The notes beneath the pieces are model-generated. The model searched no databases. It had not been told where the DNA came from and saw only the letters and a program-made list of their open reading frames with translations. Shown here in pieces: positions 13,294 through 23,998 of a DNA stretch of 64,000 nt. Within the stretch, counting starts at the first letter, position 1. Each line of letters opens with the position of its first letter. This DNA is from Salticus scenicus (Eukaryota; Arthropoda; Arachnida; Araneae; Salticidae): the NCBI GenBank assembly GCA_963930645.1, contig OZ005648.1, positions 155,953,035-156,017,034 of the forward strand. The letters run 5' to 3'. Both the position numbers and the translations under genes were made by a program.

Positions 13294-13440
13294 CGATATT
13301 TTTCTGTTTTTTTTTGTTAAAAGTAAAAAAAATCGATAACTTTGGTTTAAATTATCACAGATTTATCGTTCAACCATTCGTTTTAAAGGTATTGACGAGA
13401 TCTTTCGAAAGATACCCATCTTTCGAAAGGTTGATTTCGT
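12420..13440. repeat. About 605-bp tandem duplication inside M2
   Basis: The stretch 'tacatactactattatcaat' through 'tttggttaaatttcgttaaa' occurs near 12443-12680 and again near 13037-13265 with almost no differences. Both copies are followed by poly(A) and the 'aatcgataactttggt' module. The duplication looks recent. Confidence 0.8.
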
Positions 13441-13893
13441 TGCCCATCCCGGTGGGGGGGCAACCGATGCCCCCACATGCACAAAATTTTTTTCCAAGTT
13501 AACTATTACTATTATCAACGAGACCTTTCGAAAGATACCCATCTTGAAAATTTACTTCCCCGGGGGGGGGGGGGGGGATTTTCCCCCCCAGGGGGGGAAC
13601 CGATGCCCCCCCATGCACAAAATTTTTTTCCTAGCTAACTACTACTATTATCAATAATTCATATTAATTTTACAATCACAAGTGTAAAATAACTCTCTTT
13701 ATGCCCATTTATACGGAATTTTGTCCTATGCTGCCATGTTAAAAATTTGCATAAAATGCGATCACAACGCCACCTATTGAGCGAGTGATCCCAAAATCTA
13801 ATCAGCACCAGTTTATGTCAGGGTGCAACTAAATACCAAGTTTGGTTAAATTTCATTCATTGGTTCGTGAGATACAGCGTCCACAAAAAAATG

Positions 13894-13895
13894 AT

Positions 13896-13930
<35 letters not shown>
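13894..13930. repeat. (GACA)n microsatellite
   Basis: About nine GACA units inside M2. The same motif sits at 12138-12157 in M1, and its complement in the element at 14514. It is a fixed part of the family's layout. Confidence 0.9.
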
Positions 13931-14164
13931 TTTTCTAAAAACTATTAATTCGTGTTCTCCATATCCCAAAACATGTAAATCCATCAAAAAGTGGACTTCG
14001 AAAATTTTCGCGAATCCAATACTTTCTCTATATTACATATAGAAGAAAGTAAAAATGGTCAAATCGTGTTCTACAGCTCTCAAAACGTGTAAATTCATCA
14101 AAAACCCGAGGTCGAAAATTTTTACGAATCCAATACTTTCTCTATATTACATATAGAAGAAAGT

Positions 14165-14513
14165 AAAAATATTGAAAAAAAAAAAGGTTGCATTAAAAAA
14201 AAAAAAAAAAAAAAAAAATTAAACGTTTCGTTCCTGTGGGAGGGGGGGGGGGGGGGGGGGGAGAAGGAAAATTAAAGGGTTTAATAGTTACACTGCAATT
14301 TCATAAATTATCTTATGCTTTAAAATATTATATCTGAAACACTTTTATGAAATGTAAAGTGTAATATTTATGATTTTTATTTTATTTTTGTAATAAAAAA
14401 CGACCGCTGCGTTATTCGTCCTCATTGCAACCAAATTAAATAGTATTTCAAATAAAACACCAAACTAATTAATTAATAATAATATTTAAACTGAGAAGTA
14501 AAAATACCTTTTT
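14165..14513. other. Spacer with poly(A) and a G20 run
   Basis: Two poly(A) runs (near 14176 and 14195-14218) and 20 consecutive G at 14242-14261, then AT-rich sequence. No gene seen. Confidence 0.8.
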
Positions 14514-15981
14514 ACTTTCTTCTATCTTCAATAGAAGAAAGTATTGGATTCGTAAAAATTTTCGATTTCGGGTTTTTGATGGATTTACACGTTTTGAGAG
14601 TTGTAGAACACGATTTTACCATTTTTAGAAAATGTCTGTCTGTCTGTCTGTCTGTGTGTGTGTGTGTGTGTGACAAAATTTTGTGGCAACTGTATCTCTG
14701 GAACTACTGCACAGAATTTCATACAAATTGGTATGTAGTTGCACCTTGACATAAATTAGTGCCTATCAACTTTTGGTAAAAATCGTCTTACAGGTTGCGT
14801 TGCCATCCCGCTTTTTCTAAATTTTTAACAGGGTGATATAGGGCAAAAATTTTCAAGATGGGTATCTTTCGAAAGGTCTCGTCAGTACCTTTAAAACGAA
14901 TGGTTGAACTATAAATCTGTGATAATTTAAAACAAAGTTATCGATTTTTTTTACTTTTTACGAAAAAAAACTTAGAAAAAAAATCATTTTTTTTTTCTCT
15001 CCCCTTAATTTTATCAAACTCCCACGGTTTCCGTGTTCTGACAAACTTAAACTAATTTTTGCTTTTTTCCCCTAATTTTGTCAAAGTCCCACGGTTTCCA
15101 TGTTTTGACAAACTTTGACAAAATTTTGGGTAAAATGTGAAAATTATTCTAAGTTTGTCAAAACACGGAAACCGTGGAACTTTGACAAAATTGGGGGGGG
15201 AAATGCAAAAATTTGTTTAAGTTTGTCAGAACACGGAAACCGTGGGAGTTTGATAGAATTAAGGGGAGAGGGGGAAAAAAAGTGGGACTTTGACAAAATT
15301 TTGGGTAAAATGTGAAAATTTGTTAAAGTCCCACTTTTTTTTTCCTCTCCCCTTAATTCTATCAAACTCCCACGGTTTCCGTGTTCTGACAAAAAAATTT
15401 TTGCATTTTCCCCCCAATTTTGTCAAAGTCCCACGGTTTCCGTGTTTTGACAAACTTTGACAAAATTTTGGGTAAAATGTGAAAATTATTCTAAGTTTGT
15501 CAAAACACGGAAACCGTGGGACTTTGACAAAATTGGGGGGGGGGGGGGGGGAATGCAAAAATTTGTTTAAGTTTGTCAGAACACGGAAACCGTGGGAGTT
15601 TGATAGAATTAAGGGGTGAGGGGGGAAAAAAAGGGGGACTAAAATGGTTAAAATGTGAAAATGTGTTTTGGGTAAAATGTGAAAATTTGTTAAAGTCCCA
15701 CTTTTTTTTTTTAATTCTCCCCTTAATTCTATCAAACTCCCACGGTTTCCGTGTTCTGACAAACTTAAACTAATTTTTGCTTTTTTCCCCTAATTTTGTC
15801 AAAGTCCTACGGTTTCCGTGTTCTGACAAACTTAGAATAATTTTCACATTTTACCCAAAATTTTGTCAAAGTCCCACTTTTTTTTTTTTCTTTTTTTTTT
15901 TTTTTAAATTAATTATTGTTACTGAGTGAATTTGTATAGGAAAAGATAGAAGAAAGTCATGTGGTGGCCACAACATACTAG
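14514..15981 (+). mobile_element. Helentron-like element, complete non-autonomous copy
   Basis: 5' end: hairpin ACTTTCTTCTAT (from 14514) pairing with ATAGAAGAAAGT (to 14542), then 'attggattcg'. Next come (GTCT)n(GT)n near 14636-14672, a module shared with M1/M2, and an array of CACGG palindromes. 3' end: 'atagaagaaagt' is repeated near 15945-15956, followed by ATGTGGTGGCCACA and CTAG at 15978-15981, then a T-run. The 5' sequence thus recurs just inside the 3' hairpin, the asymmetric inverted-repeat arrangement described for Helentron/Helitron2 elements. No coding capacity. Confidence 0.75.
15023..15820. repeat. Array of ten CACGGTTTCCGTG palindromes in alternating pairs
   Basis: The near-palindrome CACGGTTTCCGTG, or its complement, starts at 15023, 15090, 15164, 15232, 15371, 15432, 15506, 15582, 15741 and 15808. 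One copy has ccatg and one tacgg. Orientation runs ++ -- ++ -- ++. Flanks 'gtcaaagtccc' and 'tcaaactccc' mark two alternating subunits. Long frames on both strands here are by-products of the repeat. Confidence 0.85.
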
Positions 15982-16889
15982 TTTTTTTTATAGTATTATG
16001 AAATAAAAAGTACTCATGAACACCAACAGGAAATGTAAAATAGGATAGAGGAAATGACTCTTCCAGGATTTTGAAATTTTAATCTTTTATCTAAATATAT
16101 ACTAGCAAACCCGGCCACGCGTTGCTGTGACTAAGTTATACGTTGAATTATACGGCTGTAAACTATTTAGTACAGTCAAATTATTATTTACGAACAAAGA
16201 CGAAAACGTTGTAGCCGATGTAAAAACCCACAGGGTTGAGATTTGAAACTTAGGTCAAAATTTGGAAGCGATTGATAAAAATTTTCGTAGTGTTGATATT
16301 AAGCACAAATTAATTTTATTGTAGGGTCCTATAAATTTTAATGGAGAAGTGATATATATTATTTCTAATGCTACTTTGGATAAAATTGCTAAAATGACTA
16401 ATATATAAATTAAATTCTATTAAAATTCTATTAAAATAAAAGTATAAAAGAAACAGACGATTTTAAAATCAATTTTTATGGAGGAGTGAAATATAATATA
16501 TGCTATAATGGATAATTTTACTATAAAATGACCTCATCATTTTAAATATTTTAAAGAGGGCAACAGCTGTAGTTATAAAAAGGAAAACAATAAGGCTAAA
16601 CCAGAAAAATAAGTAAATTTGATAAATATTTTAAAACTTTAAAATTGGAAATCTTATGAAATATTGGACATTTAAAGTAAATACATGTATCATTTTAAAT
16701 AGAAAAAGATTTTGGAAAAGTTTAGTGTATTTTAACGAAGTGATGAGAAGTTTTTGAGTATGTTAAAATTTTAATAGTAAATTCAAGTTAATAAAGATGG
16801 GAAACATTGAGGATTAAGATAAGAATAATTATAAGATTAAAAAAAAAAAAAAAAAAAAAAAAAAACTTTTTATATACCATGCTTTTAAA

Positions 16890-17533
16890 TTTTAATATAC
16901 TAATAATATACTAATTAAAAGGAAAATGATAAATATTCTATCATAGTTTGAAGTCAAATTTGTTTTCAAATGTCTAAATAAAATATCTGATGTAAGATAC
17001 TAATATTTTGCAGCGGAATAGATTTCATTTCTGTCATCCTTGGCGAAAAAAAAAGAATATCGCCAAATTATCTGGCGAAAATATTTAATTCCGTTCAAAA
17101 ATCATGGTTATTTTAACAACTTATATTAAAAGAGTAATGAATAATATGAAACAATATTTCGTACAATACATATTACATGTCATACATACGTACAATGAAT
17201 AATACATATTACATTTCGTACAATGCATACATCTGGCATGTATATTTTCGTGTTACGCTTTTGATCGCCAAATAATAATAAAAATAATAAAAAAAGCCAA
17301 GGGCGACAGAGTTTTGAAATTTAAAATTAAAATTTTGTCAATTTGACAGCAAAATAATTCAATCTAATACCCGCGATAACTAATACATATCTATACCCAA
17401 ATATAAAGATTAAAATCGGGAAATAAATTTCCTCGATTTTTAATAATTTCTTACAAAAAATCCAGTGGGCAATTAACATAGGAAATCTTTTTATTGGCTG
17501 CACAGACGGTCAGTGAGTCACACTTCGCTTGCG
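16890..17533. mobile_element. Long-TIR element, right half (copy D1)
   Basis: Shares its whole length with the right part of the element at 60727-61621, including 'gcggaatagattt', the uninterrupted 'atatcgccaaattatctgg' stretch and the terminal 'cacttcgcttgcg' followed by TA. The left arm is missing. It provides an empty-site reference for the Gypsy insertion at 44.6 kb. Confidence 0.7.
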
Positions 17534-17542
17534 TATAGAACT

Positions 17543-17912
17543 CATAGATATAGTATAGCATATATAGAATAGAGTGATCATTGGGGAGAAAAAAGTTATT
17601 CCTTTTCATTTGGGAAAAGACGACGTTTTTACCAAAATATGGCCGTCTTTCCCCGAGTGCATACAGACGGGAATACATACTAATATTTTAGCAAATAAAA
17701 TTTATGAATAATTTATTTGCTAAAGGGGAATGGAAGACTCCAGATACAGTTTCAAATTCATATTTCTTTCTTTTTTTTTTTTTTTTTTTTTTTTTTCAAT
17801 ACCACTTAATGGCTGTTTCCAAAGCTTTTATTATTATTTTTTTTTTTCGGCATCAAAAATCTTTGTACGATAACATGGGGATGAGAGATCTATATATATT
17901 ACTATATCTATG
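17543..17912. mobile_element. hAT-like MITE with 8-bp TSD ATAGAACT
   Basis: Begins CATAGATATAG and ends with its complement CTATATCTATG. The imperfect inverted repeat extends about 35 bp. The 8 bp ATAGAACT lies on both sides (17535-17542 and 17913-17920). The interior is shared with 42600-42935 ('gatcattgggg', 'cgtctttccccgagtg', 'atagatctatatat'). Eight-base duplications and CA...TG ends fit the hAT superfamily. No transposase is encoded. Confidence 0.85.
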
Positions 17913-18328
17913 ATAGAACTACATTAGCACTTTATCAATGTGTATAAAATCTTTAAATTGATTATGACGTCAATTTTCGTGAGATGCATAATTTAACTTT
18001 TTATAATTTTTTAACGTTCACGTTTGATTAAATGTATTTATTTTTATGTCGAAAGAAAATGAACTCGTATTTTTTTTTTTTTTTTTTTTGGCAACAATTA
18101 AATTAATGGAACTCACAGATATTTTGGAGCAACTTTAATAAAGGTCTATAATTAACAAATAATTGCAATGAAACAATATTGTGACAATAAATTGAGATAA
18201 AAACTATCCTATCTCTCAAGTTGGACCAAACTGCACACAGTGTGCAAAATTTCATTAAAATCGGTTCCTTAGTTTAGGAGTTTACCCCGGACAAACATCG
18301 TGGCACGTAATTTATATATATATACAGA

Positions 18329-18767
18329 TATATATATATATACAAAAGATTTTTTTTTATCATTAAAAAATTAATAATTATTGTAAAATTTCACCCAAAA
18401 TTTTTTTCCCTTCTGGGTTTCGTTAAAACTCATAATATGAAATAATTATTACTAATCAGTTTTTCTTTTTTCTTTTTTTTCGCCAAAATTACAGCTTTCA
18501 TTGTTTGCCAACAACCCCACCTGCTTTATAGTAACCCTGTTACTATGACAACAGGTGTGATTAGGTCGCTGTAGCTTTCTCTCTACTGCCAACTTAGGGT
18601 GAAACTGAGTATAGAAATAGATTTTTCAATTAAAAGCTCAAATAGGTTTATTAAGCAGACTAATTTAGTTATTAAAAATTTTGATTGTTAATGAATACAG
18701 TAATTTTTAATTGGATTTTATGTAAAATAATTCTTTAATTATTTTTTTTTCCTTTGTATAATCTCCC

Positions 18768-18803
<36 letters not shown>

Positions 18804-20110
18804 TTAAAAGTATTTTGATACAGATTTTACTATTAAAAGCATCCACATACATTCTCCTATATATACAACAAGTAATAACAATTTTTAAATCTTATCAGAA
18901 ATGTAAAACATCTTTAAAATATTGGAGAAATTGTAGTACACATAGTTAAGCTTGTAACGTTAAGCAATGGTGCTTTATCCTAACAAGGAAGGTCTCCATA
19001 GGTGCATAAGCAAAAATTTTTGAAAAATTTACAGAATACTCTCCTAACGAGCTTATGTATATTTATAAAAAAAAAAAAAAAAAATCTTGCGGAATCACTA
19101 TATATCGTCCGTAAAAAGTATTGAAAATGTCCAATTTTTGGCTCTTTATCGCTTGTTGGCGACACAATGCAAACTGATGCAAAACTTTTTTTGATAAATA
19201 CTAATTATAGAAAAAAATTTTAAACACTCTTCATACTAAACTAATTTAAGAAAGTTTACTTTAAATAAATACACTTTTATAAGTACAATTTTGTCAAAAT
19301 ATTTATAAGTAAACTTAACGATAAAAAAATTATATAACTATTAGTTTAACATGAAATACCTAAACTAAGCTTAAGTTTCACTTGAGCTTTAAATATTATG
19401 GCTGAAAGTAAAACAGTACGCACATTTATTTATATTGCATAACAAATGAAAAAGAACGTACATAACACTTTAGAAATGAAACAATTGTAAACGGCAATCG
19501 CTTATCAGTGCGCTATTTTGTGTTTTCAAAGAATGCTGATTTCGCATACGGTAATTTAGATGGAAATTTAAATTAACAGAAATTATTTCAAACTTAAATT
19601 TAAATTTTAAATTTCAGTATAGATTGCACATTAATATTGAAAAGTTACAGTTTTTCTTTTCTTTCTTTTTTTTTTTTAATAATTTACTTTTTATTAGTAT
19701 TACACTGATTAGATAAAATTTACCAAATAACTTTTTAACCCTAGGTACTAAATTAATTTAAACAAGTTTAACTGAAAAAATACATTTGTATAACTGCAAT
19801 TTTTGAACCGTGCACCTTTTGTTAATTTATTCAAACTTTAAACCAAATTTTGATAGAAAATCATAATAAATTGAAATTTTTAAGCTCTTAGTGGATTTAA
19901 ATAATAGTCATAGATTATAATGGGGAGTAAAACAAATCTTTGGATTAGCAAAAATGCACAAAAATAAATTGATTTGTATAAGCATACCTTTGATATTAAA
20001 AGATTCTTCATTAGATGTATTTGTATCCTCCCCCCCCCCTGAAGAAGAAAGCTTTTTATTTAGTTGCATTTTCTGCTTGTTCCTCCCAATGATACAATTC
20101 ACGTTTTTTT
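18329..20110. other. AT-rich region, no gene seen
   Basis: Contains a copy of the AT-rich dispersed repeat at about 18600-18840, (AT)n at 18769-18799, and unstructured AT-rich DNA. No frame has a recognisable domain. Confidence 0.5.
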
Positions 20111-20910
20111 TAGTGCTAGAGGCCTATTTCAGTCGGTACAGTTGTCGAATTTTTATAATACACTCTTAATTAGTGCTAAGGGCCTATTTCAGTCGGTTTA
20201 TTGAATGGGGATTTATTGAATGAAGTCCCCCCAAGGCACAACTTTGACATGAGTCCCCCCCAAGGTACCCCTATTTCAGTCGGTACAGCGTTGTCGAATT
20301 TTTATACGTCACTCTTAATTAGTGCTAAGGGCCTATTTCAGTCGGTTTATTGAATGGGGATTTATTGAATGAAGTCCCCCAAGGCACAACTTTGACATGA
20401 GTCCCCCCCCCCAGGCCCAACTTTGACATGACTCCCCCCCAAGGTACCCCTATTTCAGTCGGTACAGCGTTGTCGAATTTTTATAATACACTCTTAATTA
20501 GTGCTAAGGGCCTATTTCAGTCGGATTATTGAATGGGGATTTATTGAAAGAAGTCCCCCCAAGGCACAACTTTGACATGAGTCCCCACCCCAGGCCCAAC
20601 TTTGACATGAGTCCCCCCCAAGGTACCCCTATTTCAGTCGGTACAGCGTGTTCGAATTTTTATAATACACTCCTAATTAGTGCTAAGGGCCTATTTCAGT
20701 CGGTTTATTGAATGGGGATTTATTGAATGAAGTCCCCCCAAGGCCCAACTTTGACACGAGTCCCCACCCCCAGGCCCAACTTTGACATGAGTCCCCCCCA
20801 AGGTACCCCTATTTCAGTCGGTACAGCGTTGTCGAATTTTTATAATACACTCTTAATAGTGCTAAGGGCCTATTTCAGTCGGTTTATTGAATGGGGATTT
20901 ATTGAATGAA
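20111..20910 (+). repeat. About 180-bp higher-order tandem repeat
   Basis: Each unit reads 'cctatttcagtcggtacag', 'tcgaatttttataatacac', 'gtgctaagggcctatttcag', 'attgaatggggatttattg', then one or more minisatellite units. 'gtacagcg' recurs at about 20283, 20462, 20642 and 20822, a 179-180 bp period. Confidence 0.85.
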
Positions 20911-21265
20911 GTCCCCCCAAGGCACAACTTTGACATGAGTCCCCCCCAGGCCCAACTTTGACATGAGTCCCCCCCAAGGTACAACTTTGACACGAGTCCC
21001 CCCAAGGCCCAACTTTGACATGAGTCCCCCCCAGGCCCAACTTTGACATGAGTCCCCCCAAGGCCCAACTTTGACATGAGTCCCCCCAAGGTACAACTTT
21101 GACATGAGTCCCCCTCCCCAAGGCACACCTTTGACATGAGTCCCTTCCCCAAGGCACAACTTTGACATGAGTCCCCCCAAGGCACAACTTTGACATGAGT
21201 CCCCCCAAAGCACATGAGTCCCCCCCAAGGTACAACTTTGACATGAGTCCCCCCCCAAGGCACAC
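20910..21265 (+). repeat. 28-bp minisatellite, locus 1
   Basis: Units of the form CCCCCCAAGG, CACAACTTTGACATGAGT (28 bp with the C-run varying by a few bases). The period is not a multiple of three and lacks stops on the minus strand, so Gly/Cys/Leu-rich frames appear in all three minus frames. They are not genes. Confidence 0.9.
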
Positions 21266-21273
21266 CTCCCCCT

Positions 21274-21477
21274 CATTGGGAAAAAGAGAAAAAACGTTGT
21301 TTTGCGGCTATAAGACAGTTTGGACTTCCAACGTTATTTGTTACACTATCTGAAGCTGAAACACATTGGTTTGATTTAATGAAAACTTTATCATGGAATT
21401 TAGATCGCCACGAATTAACTAAAGAAGAATTTGTCGATATTAACAAGTTTAGCAGTAGGCCTCTGGCACTAAATTAA
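21274..21477 (+). pseudogene. Helitron Rep-domain fragment (Helitron_like_N-like)
   Basis: A 68-codon frame ending in TAA. It carries the phrase RQFGLPTLFVTLSEAETHW, which closely resembles the conserved 'G-P-T-F-T-S-A-W' block of the Helitron helicase-like N-terminal domain upstream of the rolling-circle Rep motifs. It is then followed by about 40 polar residues and ends in RPLALN. There is no Rep HUH motif, no tyrosine pair and no helicase. The start is not an ATG; I took the open frame downstream of the minisatellite. Two near-identical copies at 52 and 54 kb show it is a conserved part of the composite. Domain assignment is from memory of the family. Confidence 0.55.
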
Positions 21478-21949
21478 AATCTGTCAATGTCAGATTTTCA
21501 TGTTTTTTTATTATTATTATTATTTTATTTTTTTTTACATGTTTAAACCTCGTTTAGACACTTTTTAAACTGCGACAAGAATTTCCAGAATTCACGTAAT
21601 GTCAATAATTTACAACCTTCTTCTTATTGTCCCATGATATATATTTTTTATTTTGATGTTTCACATCTTTAAGAGGCAACTCTGTAGGATACTCATTTTC
21701 ATCAGAATTTTGCTATATTTCATTAGACGAAGGATATGCATCATCAGGAATACCTTCAAATGTTTAATAACTTACAAACTCATATTTTTAAAATATTTCA
21801 ACAATGTAGTTTTTCAATTTAATTTCTTCTTCTATATGCTCGCCCTCTGGTGGGCTAAGGTGAAATTACAATAACCATGCTTTAATTCGGCTTTCATAAG
21901 CCGCCATTGCTTGCCGATATTTAGTATCACATATATTTATTGAATAAAA

Positions 21950-22108
21950 ATGAATAAATCCGGTAAAAAAGATAACACATACTGTTGTGTGCTACAGTGT
22001 AACTCCAAAGGATCAAGAAATCCAGAATTAAGCTTCCATTTATTTCCAAATGACAACTTTAAAATTTCAGTTGCTTCGGCTAATGGAAGTAAAGAATTAA
22101 TCAGATGA
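21950..22108 (+). pseudogene. THAP-domain-like N-terminal frame, 52 codons
   Basis: An ATG-initiated frame of 52 codons. Residues 12-17 are CCVLQC, followed about 12 residues later by SFHLFPND. This matches the start of a THAP zinc finger, C-x4-C then SFH-x-FP (as in THAP1). After FPND the frame stops resembling THAP and ends at TGA 22106-22108. The conserved W and the C-x2-H pair are absent, so it could be a first coding exon cut by a splice site or a decayed fragment. THAP domains occur in host factors and in P-element-type transposases; the sequence does not say which. Confidence 0.5.
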
Positions 22109-22366
22109 TTTGAAACTAATATTTGTTCAACTTCAGTTAAAAATCTATTTCCGATCGAACTTTGAATAAATTGAAATATTTTTTTTTCCAAAAGCAATCA
22201 ATTTTCCATGATGTAATGGCGGAGAAATTTTAGTACGAATATTAAGTAGAATAACAAAAAGATCAATAATAAATACACGCGGCTATTATATTTACTAACA
22301 ACAAAAGCTGAAGAAGCGCCATCTATCGATCATTACAAACGCGAATAATGTTCGTGAGTGCAGTAT

Positions 22367-22402
<36 letters not shown>

Positions 22403-23100
22403 ACGTGTATTATTTATGCAGCATCGAAACTATATTGTACGAGTTAATTTTCAAAGACATTGTCTATAATAATCTATTTATATAACTTGCGAGCACGGAG
22501 TAATATTGCGAGAGAGGTACGATTCCGGTTCGTACTCATCTATATAGCAAGTTGTGACCTAATTTTCATACTTTAGTTAATTAAAAAAATTCTAATTGTC
22601 CGATCGATAAACTGTTCAGTCCGACGGATTCAGAAAAATTGCTCCTTTCCTTTTCTACCTTATTTGCAACGAAGTTTTGATTAGATTTCTTAAAATTAAT
22701 TAAAATATAAAAATAATAACATGGTAATAATTTCAAAATTGAATATTTAAATTTATAATTGTTGCCAAAAAAAAAAAAAAAAAAAAAAAACAGTTATTTA
22801 TTTATTTATTTTTAAGCATAAAATGAAATATGCTTTCACGCGGAAAATAAAAAAATATTAAATTTGCTCATGCATATGAAAAAATGAAAATGGAGTAAAA
22901 AAACAACCATAACCTTTTTTAATATACTTCAATTTTAGATTTTTTTCTTTTTTGTTTTGTTTAAATAGTATGTTTTTGGCACAGATGAATTGCACTTGGC
23001 ATGAAAATTAATTCATTGATAATCCTGGGGAATCTTTTGAAATTTTGATGCTGAAATAGATCGGACATTTTTCGCCAAGGACTCTAATTTTGTGAAAGCC
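22109..23100. other. AT-rich region, no gene seen
   Basis: Includes a T-run of about 28 at 22371-22398, a 'gcgccatctatcg' motif near 22317 and a 24-nt poly(A) near 22767. No frame with a domain. Confidence 0.5.
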
Positions 23101-23879
23101 ACTTTAAGCCAAGTAGCGCATCAAAAATATAAATAAATTATAAAATATTGAAAAACAGAAAAGAAAGAAAAGGAAAGGAAAAAGGAACAGAAAAGATAAT
23201 CGCATAAATTATGTATTTTTGTCTAAAATAGCGATAAAAATTCAAAAGTCGACAAGGGGAGCGATATTAAGACTGTACTTGTACTATGGAAAGATTTACA
23301 TATTTATTTATTTATTTTTCTATATACCAACTACTATTAACTAACTCAATTACTATTATAACCACAAAAAATTGTCTCATGCGATAGATGTAACTGATCA
23401 TAGCATATTGTAATATTATATTTGGCGTGAAATTGTCGTCATTTTATAGTTGATCGAATAAATCAAATAAATCTAGAAAATAACGTGAAAGAAAATATTA
23501 TGTGCACCACGTATAGTGTTGTTCATATGCCAGTGGGATTCAAATATAAAATTGCTACTTCAATTTTTTCGATACTGTCCGTTTCGAAACTGTCATCATG
23601 ATAAGTACCCAAATGGAAGCCCACTGGTAAGCTATTGTCACAGGTAATAGGGACAGGCACCCGAGAGTCTGCGAATGAGTGGGTCGCTGCGCTGCCGAAG
23701 GCAGCGGGGACAAGAAGCGGGCTCTTGAGCAATTTCATGATTTTTTTTGTTTGTTTATAAAGCGATATAGAAAAGAGTTTCCTTTAAATATAGTGACGAG
23801 CGAAGCAGGCAAATCCTTCGTTGATTCACTACCTTAATTGATTTCACATTCCGTCATTTTTGACGAGGTTATATACTAG
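23100..23879 (+). mobile_element. Helitron 3' portion with CTAG end at 23879
   Basis: 23260-23820 is homologous to the 3' part of the Helitron at 24750-26187 ('ttgtctcatgcgatagatg', 'gtatagtgttgttcatatg', 'ttcgatact', the GCTGCC hairpin, 'gaaaagagtttcctttaaat', 'gagcgaagcaggcaaa'). Instead of ending with 'gcctgctag' it continues into another terminus: CGTCA-TTTT-TGACG hairpin (23852-23865) and CTAG at 23876-23879, then T and an A-rich stretch. The left boundary is uncertain. Confidence 0.55.
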
Positions 23880-23998
23880 TAAAAAAATAAAAAAATAAAT
23901 TTAATATTCTAAATTGTAAAATTCATTTTAAACGTTAACTGAAAGTAAAAACAAATATTTGCAACTTACAAAACACAGAATATTTGTCAATTACTAAA

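Larger units (their letters stand above)
12167..14050 (-). mobile_element. Helentron-like element M2, nested in M1
   Basis: Its 3' terminus (CTAG at 12167-12170, hairpin just right of it) and its 5' hairpin (14021-14050) match those of M1. M1 sequence stops at 'acattttcta' and resumes as 'aaaaatggtcaaatcgtg'. The uninterrupted paralogue in the element at 14514-15981 reads 'ttttaccatttttagaaaat' on the plus strand, so the join is continuous without M2. A roughly 600-bp internal segment is tandemly duplicated. Confidence 0.7.
11039..14164 (-). mobile_element. Helentron-like element M1, split by M2
   Basis: On the minus strand the 3' end reads TGTGGTGGCCACAACATACTAG followed by T. This is a hairpin (TGTGG/CCACA) a few bases before CTAG, as expected of Helitron-type elements. 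The 5' end is the hairpin at 14135-14164 (ACTTTC...GAAAGT with a TATAT-rich stem). Between them are a (CA)n(GACA)n tract and long modules ending in 'aaatcgataactttg'. A second copy, M2, interrupts it. No Rep coding, so non-autonomous. Confidence 0.7.
16102..18328 (-). mobile_element. Helitron, non-autonomous, with nested insertions
   Basis: 3' end on the minus strand: 'gcgtggccgggtttg' then CTAG (16102-16105) followed by T. 5' end: TCTGTATATATATATAAATT at 18328 leading into 'acgtgccacgatgtttgtcc' and 'aaccgattttaatgaaattt', a phrase typical of arthropod Helitron 5' ends. A T lies on the plus strand just outside, giving A|TC. No Rep/helicase frame. It contains a partial long-TIR element and a hAT-like MITE. 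Pairing of the two ends is an inference. Confidence 0.6.
20111..21502 (+). mobile_element. Composite minisatellite/Rep-fragment element, copy J1
   Basis: Bounded by T-runs on both sides ('cgttttttt' before 20111, 'tttttttatta' after 21502). In order it holds a roughly 180-bp higher-order repeat, a 28-bp minisatellite, a 68-codon frame resembling part of the Helitron Rep domain, and 'tctgtcaatgtcagattttc' up to its end. The same order recurs at 51997-53005 (reversed) and 53124-54107. The T-run flanks suggest Helentron-type targeting, but no terminal hairpin was confirmed. Confidence 0.55.

Noticed and set aside
15144..15762. Open frames of 66-167 codons on both strands
   Set aside because: They arise from inverted CACGG repeats and G/C-runs, and the same peptide (MSEHGNRGSLIELRG) appears on both strands.
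20862..21276. Overlapping 125-133-residue Gly/Cys/Leu-rich reading frames (also at 37646-38246, 52223-52615, 53545-53870)
   Set aside because: They are the three frames of a stop-free 28-bp minisatellite. The translation repeats every 28 codons, cycling frames, with no start context or domain.
23523..23738. 71-codon minus frame and the similar 60155-60399 plus frames
   Set aside because: Fall in the conserved 3' region of Helitron-type elements, with stop codons in the other copies. The conserved feature is the hairpin, not a protein.
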